Made by a program: the position numbers and the translations under genes. This document shows positions 1 to 6,909 of a stretch of 17,971 bases of DNA, piece by piece (positions within the stretch are counted from its first letter, which is position 1; each line of letters opens with the position of its first letter). The stretch lies in the NCBI GenBank assembly GCA_964579575.1, contig CAZOGL010000032.1, forward strand, positions 1 to 17,971, in the 5' to 3' direction. The notes beneath the pieces are model-generated. The model made no database searches. It was not told the origin of the DNA and saw only the letters and a program-made list of their open reading frames with translations. The DNA is from CAVEFW01 sp964579575. Lineage in GTDB: Bacteria; Actinomycetota; Coriobacteriia; Coriobacteriales; Eggerthellaceae.

Positions 1-82
1 GGCGCGTCTTGTCAGACTGTTAGAGCCGAGTTAATTTAGCCTTTCGAGGGCTGGTGCTGAAAATCCTTGTTGCAAAAAACAC

Positions 83-102
83 AGGGCTCTCTTGCCCTTT
101 TT
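83..102 (+). terminator. Possible short intrinsic terminator
   Basis: A 5-bp stem (AGGGC at 83-87, GCCCT at 94-98) with a six-base loop runs straight into a T-rich tract (TTTTTGTTT counting the last stem base), with an A-rich run on its 5' side. It would end a transcript entering from the left, outside the window. The short stem makes this tentative. Confidence 0.4.
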
Positions 103-131
103 GTTTCTGTTATGAGATGGGTCGAAAGCCT

Positions 132-161
132 TTGCAACGGGGGTGAGGTATGTACTATCCT
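132..161 (+). promoter_or_regulatory. Candidate promoter for the CHAP hydrolase gene
   Basis: TTGCAA (132-137) and TATCCT (156-161) are separated by 18 bases and match the primary-sigma -35/-10 pattern moderately well. They lie about 50 bases before the start codon at 212, after the possible terminator at 83-102. No operator-like symmetry is evident. Confidence 0.4.
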
Positions 162-211
162 GTACCAGGAATTATTGAATCGCATTTCAAACGAACAATG
201 GGTAGGGATGT

Positions 212-2134
212 ATGGCGCTTTTCTCTTTTGGCAACTCCGATTCCGATTGTCTTCGCGGGGTGATAGCTCGTCGTTGGGCTCGCAACGCCGTGGTTGCGGT
301 GGTGACGGGAACTCTCGTCTTAAGTTCGCTTGCTGTTCCGGTACGCTCCGAGATTGCCTCTGCCTCGCCGGTAAACGAATCCAAAACGGCCGCAGCCTCC
401 CCTGAGAACACGTCTGGCAACACGACTTCGGGCAGTTCAAACACGAACGTCTCGGAAGAAGGCGGAAATACCGGTTCCAATACGTCGGTCGTGACCCCTA
501 CGACGCCTGAAAGCGGTGAGGACGGGGAAGGCGCGATTGACGTATCTGACAAGGACCAGGGCAAAGATGACGGTTCGGAGAAGGACGAAACATCCGAAAC
601 TGACAAGGCCGACGGAACCGATAAGGCCGATAAGACCGACAAGGCCGACAAAGATGCCTCCGGCAAGGATTTGAGCGATCCGGAGGCAGCTACTCCCAAC
701 GAGGAGTTTGGAGAGCCTACCACCGACGTCGTCATCGAGGGCTCCATCAACGGAAGCCTCCTTGCCAAAATTGCCTTGGCAGAACCTGACGGTGTCCCTG
801 AGGGCGGTCAGGCAAACAAGTACAACTATGGTTCAGGCGAGCCGTGGTGTGCGTACTTCGTCATGTATTGCGCTCGTGCTCTCGGCCTGTCCACCTCCGT
901 CATCCCGAACTACCCCGGGTGTCCCGCCTTGGTCTCCTACTACAAGAGCCTGAACAGGTGGCAAGACTTTACGACGAAATACACACCCCATGTGGGCGAC
1001 CTGATCTTTTATTCCACGTCCCCTGGTGGTGTTGCCTCCCACATCGGTATCGTGGTGGCTGCCACCGAGACGACGGTGACGACTCGCGAGGGGAACACGA
1101 GCGGTGGTGCTGTTGCTACCCACGTGTTCAACACCACCAACGAGTCGGGTCTTATCGGCAACGACTATTACATCCTTGGCTATGCCGCCCCGGATTATCC
1201 CGACCCGTCGTCGCTTGAGCACACGAACAACGTCTCTGCGGTCCTCAACGTCAGCGACACGGCCCATCTCGTGGTCTACGACAAGTGCATATGCGGGTAC
1301 GAGAAGGCAAGTGACCTCGTCTCCCATAACTTCAAGGCCTCCGAGGGCGACTCGATTAAATTGTCGGAATCCGAAGAGTGGGTGTGCATCGATTGCGGCG
1401 CGACCCAAAAGAACTACGCCACCGGAATCTTGGCGTCTTCCCAACAGATTGAGCTTTACGATGCCAACGGCGTGGATATCGCCAAGGAGCTCTCCGGTGG
1501 CTCGAGCATCGCGGTTGTTGACGTCTATTTGGCTGATGACGGGAACTATTGGGGCATCACAGCCGATGGTTACAAAGTCAAGATGGCCACTGCCGGCGTG
1601 AAACAGCACACCCAATTCTCCGAGGTTGACGCCATCGACGAGACGCGCGTGAACGTGGCGGAGCAGACGGTGGAGCAGACGGCGAAACAGACGGTGGGTG
1701 CTAGTGAGGAACAGACCGGTTCCATCGCACACTACGACGAGATAGAGTTGGGCTCCTTCGACTCCTACGTGATCGGAAGCGCCGAGGAAGATACCGTGAG
1801 CGCGACCTGTGCGCAAGTCGCCGAGGTTAAGGCGGGCGAGTTCTACGCCGTTTCTATCGGTGCGGTTGAGTCCACCTCGTTGTTCCGTGACGCCAAAAAC
1901 AAGTTGGGTATCCCCATGCTCAAGCTTGTGGATTCCGAGGGGGAAAGCTTGGACGTGGAGGCATTCAAGGTGTACGGGACCTCGAGTTTCAAGCTTGATT
2001 ACACGTCCGCGTCCCAAACCATCGTCATCTCTCCTGAGCGCGATTGCACCTTGGTGCTTGCAAGCCAGTGGGGCCGTCTCGGTACGTGCAACGATGTGAA
2101 GTTCACCGATGTCGAGGTCTACCGCATCAACTAA
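212..2134 (+). CDS. Secreted CHAP-domain cell-wall hydrolase
   Basis: This 640-residue protein has a basic N-terminus followed by a hydrophobic stretch (about residues 25-45), consistent with a signal peptide or membrane anchor. Residues 50-175 are a Ser/Thr/Asp/Lys-rich low-complexity linker with DKAD-type tandem repeats, probably a wall-spanning spacer. A CHAP amidase/endopeptidase domain follows (about 205-330): catalytic Cys213 lies in PWCAYF, the GDLIFY strand is at 262-267, His277 is in SHIGIV, and Glu293 in REGN may complete the triad. CHAP enzymes cut peptidoglycan amide bonds. Downstream, CxC (359/361) and CxxC (392/395) may form a small zinc ribbon, and an EQT-rich repeat lies near 483-502. 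The C-terminal 130 residues are not recognised. The start at 212 is preceded only by a weak purine stretch (GGTAGGGA). The gene appears monocistronic, with SRP RNA next. The CHAP call is firm; whether its role is cell separation, remodelling or antagonism is not known. Confidence 0.85.
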   Translation: MALFSFGNSDSDCLRGVIARRWARNAVVAVVTGTLVLSSLAVPVRSEIASASPVNESKTAAASPENTSGNTTSGSSNTNVSEEGGNTGSNTSVVTPTTPESGEDGEGAIDVSDKDQGKDDGSEKDETSETDKADGTDKADKTDKADKDASGKDLSDPEAATPNEEFGEPTTDVVIEGSINGSLLAKIALAEPDGVPEGGQANKYNYGSGEPWCAYFVMYCARALGLSTSVIPNYPGCPALVSYYKSLNRWQDFTTKYTPHVGDLIFYSTSPGGVASHIGIVVAATETTVTTREGNTSGGAVATHVFNTTNESGLIGNDYYILGYAAPDYPDPSSLEHTNNVSAVLNVSDTAHLVVYDKCICGYEKASDLVSHNFKASEGDSIKLSESEEWVCIDCGATQKNYATGILASSQQIELYDANGVDIAKELSGGSSIAVVDVYLADDGNYWGITADGYKVKMATAGVKQHTQFSEVDAIDETRVNVAEQTVEQTAKQTVGASEEQTGSIAHYDEIELGSFDSYVIGSAEEDTVSATCAQVAEVKAGEFYAVSIGAVESTSLFRDAKNKLGIPMLKLVDSEGESLDVEAFKVYGTSSFKLDYTSASQTIVISPERDCTLVLASQWGRLGTCNDVKFTDVEVYRIN

Positions 2135-2200
2135 GGCGGGTGGGGCCTTGGACGGGACCTCAAGTATCTTGTGGCGTCTTTGTGACCGGGAGCCGATTGT

Positions 2201-2229
2201 TTGCGGCGGTCTTGGTAATCCTCTATACT
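2201..2229 (+). promoter_or_regulatory. Promoter of the SRP RNA
   Basis: TTGCGG (2201-2206) and TATACT (2224-2229) have the ideal 17-base spacing, about 19 bases before the 5' end of the predicted SRP RNA helix. The strength fits an abundant stable RNA. DedA may be reached by read-through from the same promoter. Confidence 0.7.
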
Positions 2230-2247
2230 TGCGTGGATAGTTTTGCG

Positions 2248-2356
2248 AAGTACCTCTAATGGGCTTGAGCGGCGCCAAGTTCCGAACCTGGTCAGGTCCG
2301 GGAGGAAGCAGCCATAAGGGACCGCTGACGAGCGCCCAAGCCTATCAGGGGTACTT
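2248..2356 (+). ncRNA. ffs: Signal recognition particle RNA (4.5S type, small)
   Basis: This is the RNA core of the signal recognition particle, which binds Ffh and targets membrane and secretory proteins co-translationally. The conserved apical helix-8 signature is present: GGTCAGGTCC at 2290-2299 (tetraloop side), followed by GGAGGAAGCAGCC. The ends pair in a 20-bp helix: AAGTACC at 2248-2254 and onward pairs with GGGTACTT ending at 2356, with only G-U wobbles as exceptions. An inner helix is formed by AGCGG (2268-2272) with CCGCT (2322-2326). At about 109 nt and lacking an Alu-domain extension, it is the short bacterial form. A dedicated promoter lies at 2201-2229. A T-rich segment (ACTTTTCT) follows the 3' end but is not preceded by a separate terminator hairpin; the terminal helix itself may serve. 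Confidence 0.93.
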
Positions 2357-2358
2357 TT

Positions 2359-2380
2359 CTATGCAAAGGCTATGCAAAGG
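2359..2380 (+). repeat. Perfect 11-bp tandem duplication
   Basis: CTATGCAAAGG occurs twice back to back (2359-2369 and 2370-2380) between the SRP RNA and the dedA ribosome-binding site. It is one of several short tandem duplications in the non-coding parts of the window. Confidence 0.9.
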
Positions 2381-2406
2381 CGGAATCGGACGGGGCGGAG
2401 GAACCG

Positions 2407-3111
2407 TTGGGCTTTATCGAATTCATTGTCAACCTGCTGAAGGACCCTCGTGGCCAATTGGCGCTTTGGATTGTGACCCTTGGCCCTGTCGTGGTGTACG
2501 CACCCTTGTTCCTCATCGTCTTTATCGAGACGGGCTTGGTGTTCTTTCCGTTCTTGCCGGGCGACTCGCTCCTGTTTGCGACGGGCGTGTTTTCCAATCC
2601 GGGCATCTATGAGGGCCTCAGCACGACCTACCCTGAGCTGGAAGGCCATGAAGGGCTCAACGTTGTCGCGACGCTTATCGTGTTCTATGTGGCCGCAATC
2701 TTGGGCAACACGTCGAACTATTGGATCGCCCGTTTCTTCGGCAAGCGCATCATCGACTCCGGCAAGGTCAAGGCGTTGACGCCTGAGCGCATGAAGAAGC
2801 TTGACGAGTTCTTCGAAAAGTACGGAGGACTCACCATCGTCATCACCCGCTTCATGCCCTTCTTCCGTACCTTCGCGCCGTTCATTGCCGGTACGGGCCA
2901 TATGAACTTCGCCAAGTTCACGTTGTTCAATACCATTGGCGGCGTCTCCTGGGTCTCCCTGTTTGTCTTGGTGGGTTACTTCTTCGGCGGCGTGCCCTTC
3001 GTCCAAGACCATTTCGAGGCCATCATTCTCGGCATCGTCGCCATCTCGGTTCTCCCTGCCGTCATCGGTGCCATCAAAACGGCGCTCTCTGGTACGAAGA
3101 GCAAAAAGTAG
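2407..3111 (+). CDS. DedA/VTT-family integral membrane protein
   Basis: This 234-residue polytopic protein belongs to the DedA (SNARE-associated, VTT-domain) family, whose members support envelope homeostasis and are linked to lipid scrambling and carrier-lipid recycling. Diagnostic features are the re-entrant motif FFPFLPGDSLLF (residues 46-57) preceded by Glu41, GKRIID (112-117) in the cytoplasmic loop, and RFMPFFRTFAPFIAG (148-162) with the conserved membrane-embedded arginines. Terminal helices span about 170-195 and 203-225. The start is TTG at 2407, supported by GGAGGA six bases upstream and by the family length. It lies 50 bases after the SRP RNA and may share its transcript. The last codons and stop fall in a 9-bp tandem repeat, giving three in-frame stops. 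Family assignment is firm; the exact substrate is unknown. Confidence 0.92.
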   Translation: MGFIEFIVNLLKDPRGQLALWIVTLGPVVVYAPLFLIVFIETGLVFFPFLPGDSLLFATGVFSNPGIYEGLSTTYPELEGHEGLNVVATLIVFYVAAILGNTSNYWIARFFGKRIIDSGKVKALTPERMKKLDEFFEKYGGLTIVITRFMPFFRTFAPFIAGTGHMNFAKFTLFNTIGGVSWVSLFVLVGYFFGGVPFVQDHFEAIILGIVAISVLPAVIGAIKTALSGTKSKK

Positions 3112-3134
3112 GCAAAGTAGGCAAAGTAGGCAAA
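3108..3134 (+). repeat. Three 9-bp tandem repeats carrying the dedA stop codon
   Basis: GTAGGCAAA occurs three times in tandem (3108-3116, 3117-3125, 3126-3134). As the unit is 9 bp, each copy repeats TAG in the dedA frame, producing three successive in-frame stops. A degenerate GC-rich series around CGCCAAGG follows to about 3208. Confidence 0.92.
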
Positions 3135-3219
3135 GCGATTGCGCACCTAGGCCGCGCGCCAAGGCCGCACGCCAAGATTGCGCGTCAAGGTCGCGTTAAG
3201 GTCGCATATCAAACCCATG

Positions 3220-3246
3220 AGCCCGAGCATCCGCTTGGGCTTTTTT
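3220..3246 (+). terminator. Intrinsic terminator after dedA
   Basis: The 9-bp stem AGCCCGAGC (3220-3228) / GCTTGGGCT (3233-3241), with one G-U pair and a four-base loop, is followed by a six-T run. It ends the SRP RNA/dedA unit and overlaps the presumed dnaX promoter region. Confidence 0.88.
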
Positions 3247-3261
3247 GTTGTTGGGAGAGGG

Positions 3262-3267
3262 TATAAT
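3262..3267 (+). promoter_or_regulatory. Consensus -10 element for dnaX
   Basis: A perfect TATAAT lies 38 bases before the dnaX ATG. The matching -35 would fall in the T-run of the preceding terminator (about 3239-3245) and is weak, so the element is called on the -10 and position alone. Confidence 0.45.
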
Positions 3268-3304
3268 CAACCCGAACATATCGAAGTGGAAGGGCACGAG
3301 TGGC

Positions 3305-5497
3305 ATGGCAGAGGCGCTGTATCGTAAATATCGTCCCCAAGTCTTTTCCGACGTGGTGGGGCAAGACCATATCGTCCGAACGTTGCAAAATGCTGTTGAG
3401 CAGGGAAAGGTAAGTCATGCGTACCTGTTTTGCGGGCCGCGTGGCACCGGCAAGACCACCATGGCGCGCCTGCTCTCCAAGGCGATGCTTTGCTCCCAAG
3501 GTCCCACTCCTGATCCCGACGGAACCTGTGAGGATTGTCGTCTTATCGCCGCCGGTTCCCATCCTGACGTCTACGAACTCGATGCTGCGAGCCGCACGGG
3601 GGTCGAGAACGTGCGTGAGGAGATTATCGGGCGCGTCCAATTCGCTCCCACGCGTGGTGCCAGCAAGATCTACATCATCGACGAGGTCCACATGCTCTCG
3701 ACGGCTGCGTTCAACGCGTTGCTGAAAACCCTCGAGGAACCTCCCAGCCATGTCGTGTTCGTGCTTTGCACCACCGATCCCCAAAAGGTTCCCGAGACGA
3801 TCCACTCCCGTTGCCAACGTTTTGACTTCCGTCGCATCGGCCAAGAAGCCATGGTCGCAAAGTTGGGCGCTGTTTGCGTCGCGGAGGGCGTGTCCTTTGA
3901 TGGCGAGGCCCTTGAGCTGGTCGCCCATCGCGCTGATGGCGGCATGCGCAACGCGTTGACGACCCTTGAACAACTTATTGCTTTCAGCGGGGGCAACGTG
4001 TCCATCGCTGCAGCCGAGGATATGCTGGGCGGTCTCGATTCCAGCGACGTGGCTGAGCTTGTCGCGGCAATTGGCAAGCGTGACGCCGGTGGATGTTTCG
4101 CGTGGATTGCGCGCTACGTCGAGACGGGCGGCGATCTTGCTCAATTTGCCCGTGACCTTGCCGAGCACATACGCAATCTCTATGTCATGTCCCTTGTCGG
4201 CACTGACGCTCCGCTCGATGTGAGCGATGCCATGCGCACTCAGATGGCCGACGAGCTGCAATGGTTCGGCTCCGATCGCCTTTCCCGCGCCCTTTGCGTC
4301 CTCGGTGACTTGATGAGCGAGCTCAAGACCTCGACCAACGCCCGTCTTTCCTTCGAGATCGCGGCGATCAGGTTGACCCGTCCCGAGACGGATTTGACCC
4401 TTGAAAGCCTTGCGGAACGCGTGGAGGATCTCGAGCGCAATGGCGTCGCAACCAAAGCGGTGACCGCTCCGGCGTCCGAGCCCCAAAACCAAACCCAGGC
4501 TGTCGAGCCTCAAAGGCACGTTCAAGCCCAGGCGCTCGAGCCCCAAAGGCATGCCCAGGCTCAAGCACCCGAACTCCAATCGAACGTTCAAGCTCAAACA
4601 GCCGAACGCCAAACGAACGCCCAAGCACCCGAGCCCCAAAACCAAGTACCCACGGAGGTAAAGGTCGCTGCGGTGCCCCCGCAACAGGCAACACCCGAAC
4701 AGCCTTTGGCGGGCGGTACTGTCGGAAAGGGCGATGCTTGGGCTAAGGCCGCGCAAAACCCGGCGTCCCTTCAACGTCTTTGGCAACAGGTCATGGCCGC
4801 ACTGAAGAAGGACAAAGGCCCCTATGCCGTCCTGTTCATGAACACACGCGTCTCCTACGACGAGCAAAGGGGAGTGTTGTGCGTCGAGTTCCCCAAGGAG
4901 GCGACGTTCGCGTTCAAGGCGGTACAAAAGCCTGAGGTCTCCGAGAGCTTGACGGCGGCCGTTGTCGCGACCCTTGGAGTTCCTGCCCCGTTTTGTTACG
5001 TACAGATCGGTGGTGCCAAAGCTTCGACACAGGTCGCGCAGAATGAGGCCGTACCAAAACAGACCCAAACGACCAACCAACCTCGTCCCGCGACGGTCAG
5101 GCAACAGGTCAAGCAGAATGCCCAACAGCAACAAGTCGGGCAACAACAACAACAACCCCAACAGCAGCAACAACAGGTCGGGCAACAACTCCAACAGGTC
5201 CAGCAACAAACCCAACCCCAACCCCGCCAACAAGCCACCCCACAACGGGATCAGTCTCCGCAACGCCGCGAACAGCCGAATCGCGAACAACCGAATCGCG
5301 AGCAGTCGAAATCAGAAAAGGAACACCCTCGCGCTTCGCAAGGAAATGTCGATGACGGGTATGATGAGGTGCCGCTTGACGTCTACGATGGGTTTGTGGC
5401 CCCGTGGGACAACTCTTGCGAGGACCCTGCTGCGGACGCCCTTTGGCAAGGTAACCTCGAGGACGCCTTTGGCCCTCTCGAGGTCCAACGACTCTAG
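3305..5497 (+). CDS. dnaX: DNA polymerase III clamp-loader subunit gamma/tau
   Basis: DnaX is the AAA+ motor of the clamp loader, which places the beta clamp on DNA; tau also links polymerase and helicase. From ATG 3305 the protein has 730 residues. It shows Walker A GPRGTGKT (44-51), the zinc-binding region (Cys63, Cys75, Cys78), Walker B IIDEVH (125-130), the SRC arginine-finger motif (168-170), and sensor 2 in GGMRNAL (212-218). The second of the four usual zinc cysteines is Asp72. Residues 390-450 are Glu/Pro/Gln repeats around QAQAPE, a folded tau segment follows (about 475-570), and 575-675 is extremely Gln-rich. The start 3305 is preferred because the in-frame extension to 3245 runs back into the terminator and promoter, and MAEALYRKYRP is the usual family N-terminus. 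ybaB and recR follow, the standard cluster. Confidence 0.96.
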   Translation: MAEALYRKYRPQVFSDVVGQDHIVRTLQNAVEQGKVSHAYLFCGPRGTGKTTMARLLSKAMLCSQGPTPDPDGTCEDCRLIAAGSHPDVYELDAASRTGVENVREEIIGRVQFAPTRGASKIYIIDEVHMLSTAAFNALLKTLEEPPSHVVFVLCTTDPQKVPETIHSRCQRFDFRRIGQEAMVAKLGAVCVAEGVSFDGEALELVAHRADGGMRNALTTLEQLIAFSGGNVSIAAAEDMLGGLDSSDVAELVAAIGKRDAGGCFAWIARYVETGGDLAQFARDLAEHIRNLYVMSLVGTDAPLDVSDAMRTQMADELQWFGSDRLSRALCVLGDLMSELKTSTNARLSFEIAAIRLTRPETDLTLESLAERVEDLERNGVATKAVTAPASEPQNQTQAVEPQRHVQAQALEPQRHAQAQAPELQSNVQAQTAERQTNAQAPEPQNQVPTEVKVAAVPPQQATPEQPLAGGTVGKGDAWAKAAQNPASLQRLWQQVMAALKKDKGPYAVLFMNTRVSYDEQRGVLCVEFPKEATFAFKAVQKPEVSESLTAAVVATLGVPAPFCYVQIGGAKASTQVAQNEAVPKQTQTTNQPRPATVRQQVKQNAQQQQVGQQQQQPQQQQQQVGQQLQQVQQQTQPQPRQQATPQRDQSPQRREQPNREQPNREQSKSEKEHPRASQGNVDDGYDEVPLDVYDGFVAPWDNSCEDPAADALWQGNLEDAFGPLEVQRL

Positions 5498-5573
5498 GGT
5501 GACAGAGGCGCGGCTATAAGGCACAATACAGTGATTGAAATCAGGATTACAACCAGATTAGAAGGAGAGATAA

Positions 5574-5915
5574 ATGTCTAAACGTGGTGGATATCCCATG
5601 GGTGGCAACAACATGAACAACCTCATGAAGCAGGCCCAGAAAATGCAGCGCGACATGTTGGCCGCCCAAGAGGAGCTCAAGGCCATGGAGTTCGAGGCAA
5701 GTGCTGGCGGCGGCATGGTCAAGGCAACCGTCATGGGTGACAACACAGTCAAGGCGATTGCCATCGACCCCGAGGCGGTCGATCCCGAGGACGTTGAGAT
5801 TCTCCAGGACATGATTGTCGCAGCGGTCAATGAGGCCCTCCGTAGCGCCGCCGAGGCTTCCAATTCCCGCATGGGTTCCCTTACCGGCGGCATGGGCATC
5901 CCGGGCTTGATGTAG
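5574..5915 (+). CDS. ybaB: YbaB/EbfC nucleoid-associated protein
   Basis: This 113-residue protein of the YbaB/EbfC family forms a small DNA-binding dimer associated with nucleoid organisation. It has the N-terminal helix NLMKQAQKMQRDM (16-28), the GGGMVKATVMGD core (45-56), a central beta segment ending in IDPE, and a C-terminal helix rich in Ala and Glu. Length (about 100-115 residues) and position between dnaX and recR are typical. The ATG is preceded by a strong GAAGGAGAG Shine-Dalgarno. recR begins three bases after the stop, so the two are almost certainly co-transcribed and translationally coupled. The 76-base gap after dnaX shows no convincing terminator. Confidence 0.95.
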   Translation: MSKRGGYPMGGNNMNNLMKQAQKMQRDMLAAQEELKAMEFEASAGGGMVKATVMGDNTVKAIAIDPEAVDPEDVEILQDMIVAAVNEALRSAAEASNSRMGSLTGGMGIPGLM

Positions 5916-5918
5916 TCC

Positions 5919-6515
5919 ATGCTAGCTGCTCCTGCGATACAAAAACTTCTCGACGAGCTTGAGCGCTTGCCGGGCGTCGGTCCCAAGTCGGCCCAGCGTA
6001 TGGCCTATTGGCTGCTCAACACCGACCGAGCGACGGCACTTCGCCTTGCGGAGGCAATCGTGGAGGTCAAGGACACGGTCCACTTCTGCAATCGGTGTTT
6101 CAACTACGCCCAAGACGATGAGTGCGATATCTGCCAATCGACGAAGCGCGACCGGTCGACCATTTGCGTCGTGAGTGAGCCGCGCGACATCCCTCCCCTT
6201 GAGCGCACGTCGGTATTCAACGGCGTGTATCACGTGTTGGGTGGTGCGTTGTCTCCCATGGACGGAATCGGTCCGGAGGATTTGCGTATTGCGGAACTGA
6301 TGCGCAGGCTCGCCTCGGAGGAGGTCGAAGAGGTGGTCCTTGCCACGAACCCTAACGTGGAGGGCGAGACCACGGCGGCGTACTTGGCCCGGCTTATCAA
6401 ACCTTTGGGAATAAAGGTCACCCGACTTGCCAGCGGATTGCCAGTTGGTGGAGATCTCGAGTTCGCAGACGAGGTCACCCTTGGACGCGCCCTCGAGGCG
6501 CGACGGGAACTATAA
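5919..6515 (+). CDS. recR: Recombination mediator RecR
   Basis: RecR works with RecO (and RecF) to load RecA on SSB-coated gaps. The 198-residue product has the family length and all landmarks: helix-hairpin-helix (about 11-34, LPGVGPKSAQRMA), a C4 zinc finger (Cys57, Cys60, Cys69, Cys72), and a Toprim domain from about residue 80 with Glu87 and TNPNVEGE (143-150). The C-terminal signature ASGLPVGGDLEFADEVTLGR (171-190) is intact. The start is three bases after the ybaB stop, without its own clear ribosome-binding site, consistent with coupling. The last 25 bases before the final codons recur 91 bases further on, so the gene's 3' end appears duplicated; the gene itself looks complete. Confidence 0.96.
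   Translation: MLAAPAIQKLLDELERLPGVGPKSAQRMAYWLLNTDRATALRLAEAIVEVKDTVHFCNRCFNYAQDDECDICQSTKRDRSTICVVSEPRDIPPLERTSVFNGVYHVLGGALSPMDGIGPEDLRIAELMRRLASEEVEEVVLATNPNVEGETTAAYLARLIKPLGIKVTRLASGLPVGGDLEFADEVTLGRALEARREL
6483..6507 (+). repeat. 3' end of recR, first copy of a 25-bp direct repeat
   Basis: The coding sequence for the GRALEARRE region recurs at 6574-6598 with 24 of 25 bases identical; the single difference is G to A at the sixteenth base. This copy is the functional recR tail. Confidence 0.92.
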
Positions 6516-6537
6516 TTCCCGATTCCCGACTCTCGGC

Positions 6538-6588
6538 TCGGACGCACTCCCGGTTCGGACGCACTCCCGATTCGGACGCGCCCTCGAG
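6538..6588 (+). repeat. Three 17-bp tandem repeats after recR
   Basis: TCGGACGCACTCCCGGT (6538-6554) is followed by a copy with one change (6555-6571) and a third, more diverged copy (6572-6588). The third unit overlaps the duplicated recR tail (6574-6598), suggesting the array grew from that duplicate or the reverse. Confidence 0.9.
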
Positions 6589-6598
6589 ACGCGACGGG
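6574..6598 (+). repeat. Second, non-coding copy of the recR 3' end
   Basis: 24 of 25 bases match 6483-6507. Read in its own frame it would still spell GRALETRR, echoing the RecR C-terminus, but it lies outside the gene and no gene start is attached. It is best seen as a remnant of a local duplication. Confidence 0.9.
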
Positions 6599-6689
6599 GG
6601 CCGCAAAGGGCGAAAGCCGCAAAGGACGGGGGCCGCAAAGGGCGGGAGCTGTAAAGCGCGGGAACTACAAGGACGGGGGCTATAAGGGC
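6596..6689 (+). repeat. Six-copy array of a degenerate 16-bp repeat
   Basis: Units with the pattern GGGGGCYGYAAAGGGC start at 6596, 6612, 6628, 6644, 6660 and 6675; the first and third are identical and the last two are 15 bp. The recR stop region (GACGGGAACTATAA) resembles a unit, hinting that the array was seeded from the gene end. There is no dyad symmetry, unlike CRISPR repeats, and no spacers. Confidence 0.9.
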
Positions 6690-6909
6690 ACGTCTTTAGG
6701 GAGCTTTCCTTTGGATGCCCTCAGCTCTCTCCGTGCTTGGATTTTTGCTTGTTTGTGCGGGTTTGTTGATGGTATTTGTCGTCTGTTTGGCAAGGTCTCG
6801 ATGGTGCGAAGTGTTACTATTTTCTATGTTCTCTCGAGGATGCTCGGCCCACTGACGCTTTGCTTTTTCGAGATTGCAGTCACTGGCTTGTCGAAAGGTC
6901 GTTTGCAAT
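6690..6909 (+). other. Upstream region of the LRR/VWA/MoxR gene block
   Basis: This stretch is less GC-rich than the flanking genes and carries no credible gene. A TACTAT at 6815-6820 could be a -10 element, but no -35 is found at proper spacing (TTGGCA at 6787 is 22 bases away). The promoter of the downstream three-gene block is expected here but cannot be fixed by eye. Confidence 0.35.

Noticed and set aside
833..2278. Minus-strand open frame of 481 codons
   Set aside because: It is antisense to the CHAP gene and extends into the SRP RNA, with no ribosome-binding site or family features.
3245..3304. Upstream in-frame extension of dnaX
   Set aside because: It begins in the terminator T-run and covers the TATAAT. 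The ATG at 3305 gives the standard DnaX N-terminus.
3209..5290. Minus-strand open frame of 693 codons, Leu-rich at its C-terminus
   Set aside because: It is antisense to dnaX. The Leu-rich part is the complement of the Gln codons, not a membrane domain.
6427..6654. 75-codon frame after recR spelling a RecR-like tail
   Set aside because: The resemblance comes from the duplicated 25-bp recR end and the 16-bp repeats. It has no start signal and is better explained as repeat DNA than as a gene or a recR pseudogene.
6596..6689. CRISPR-like array
   Set aside because: The units are directly adjacent without spacers, degenerate and without dyad symmetry, and no cas genes are nearby.
6874..6909. Alternative TTG start for the LRR gene
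   Set aside because: No Shine-Dalgarno lies ahead of it and the added residues do not form a signal peptide. The ATG at 6910 is preferred, but not certain.
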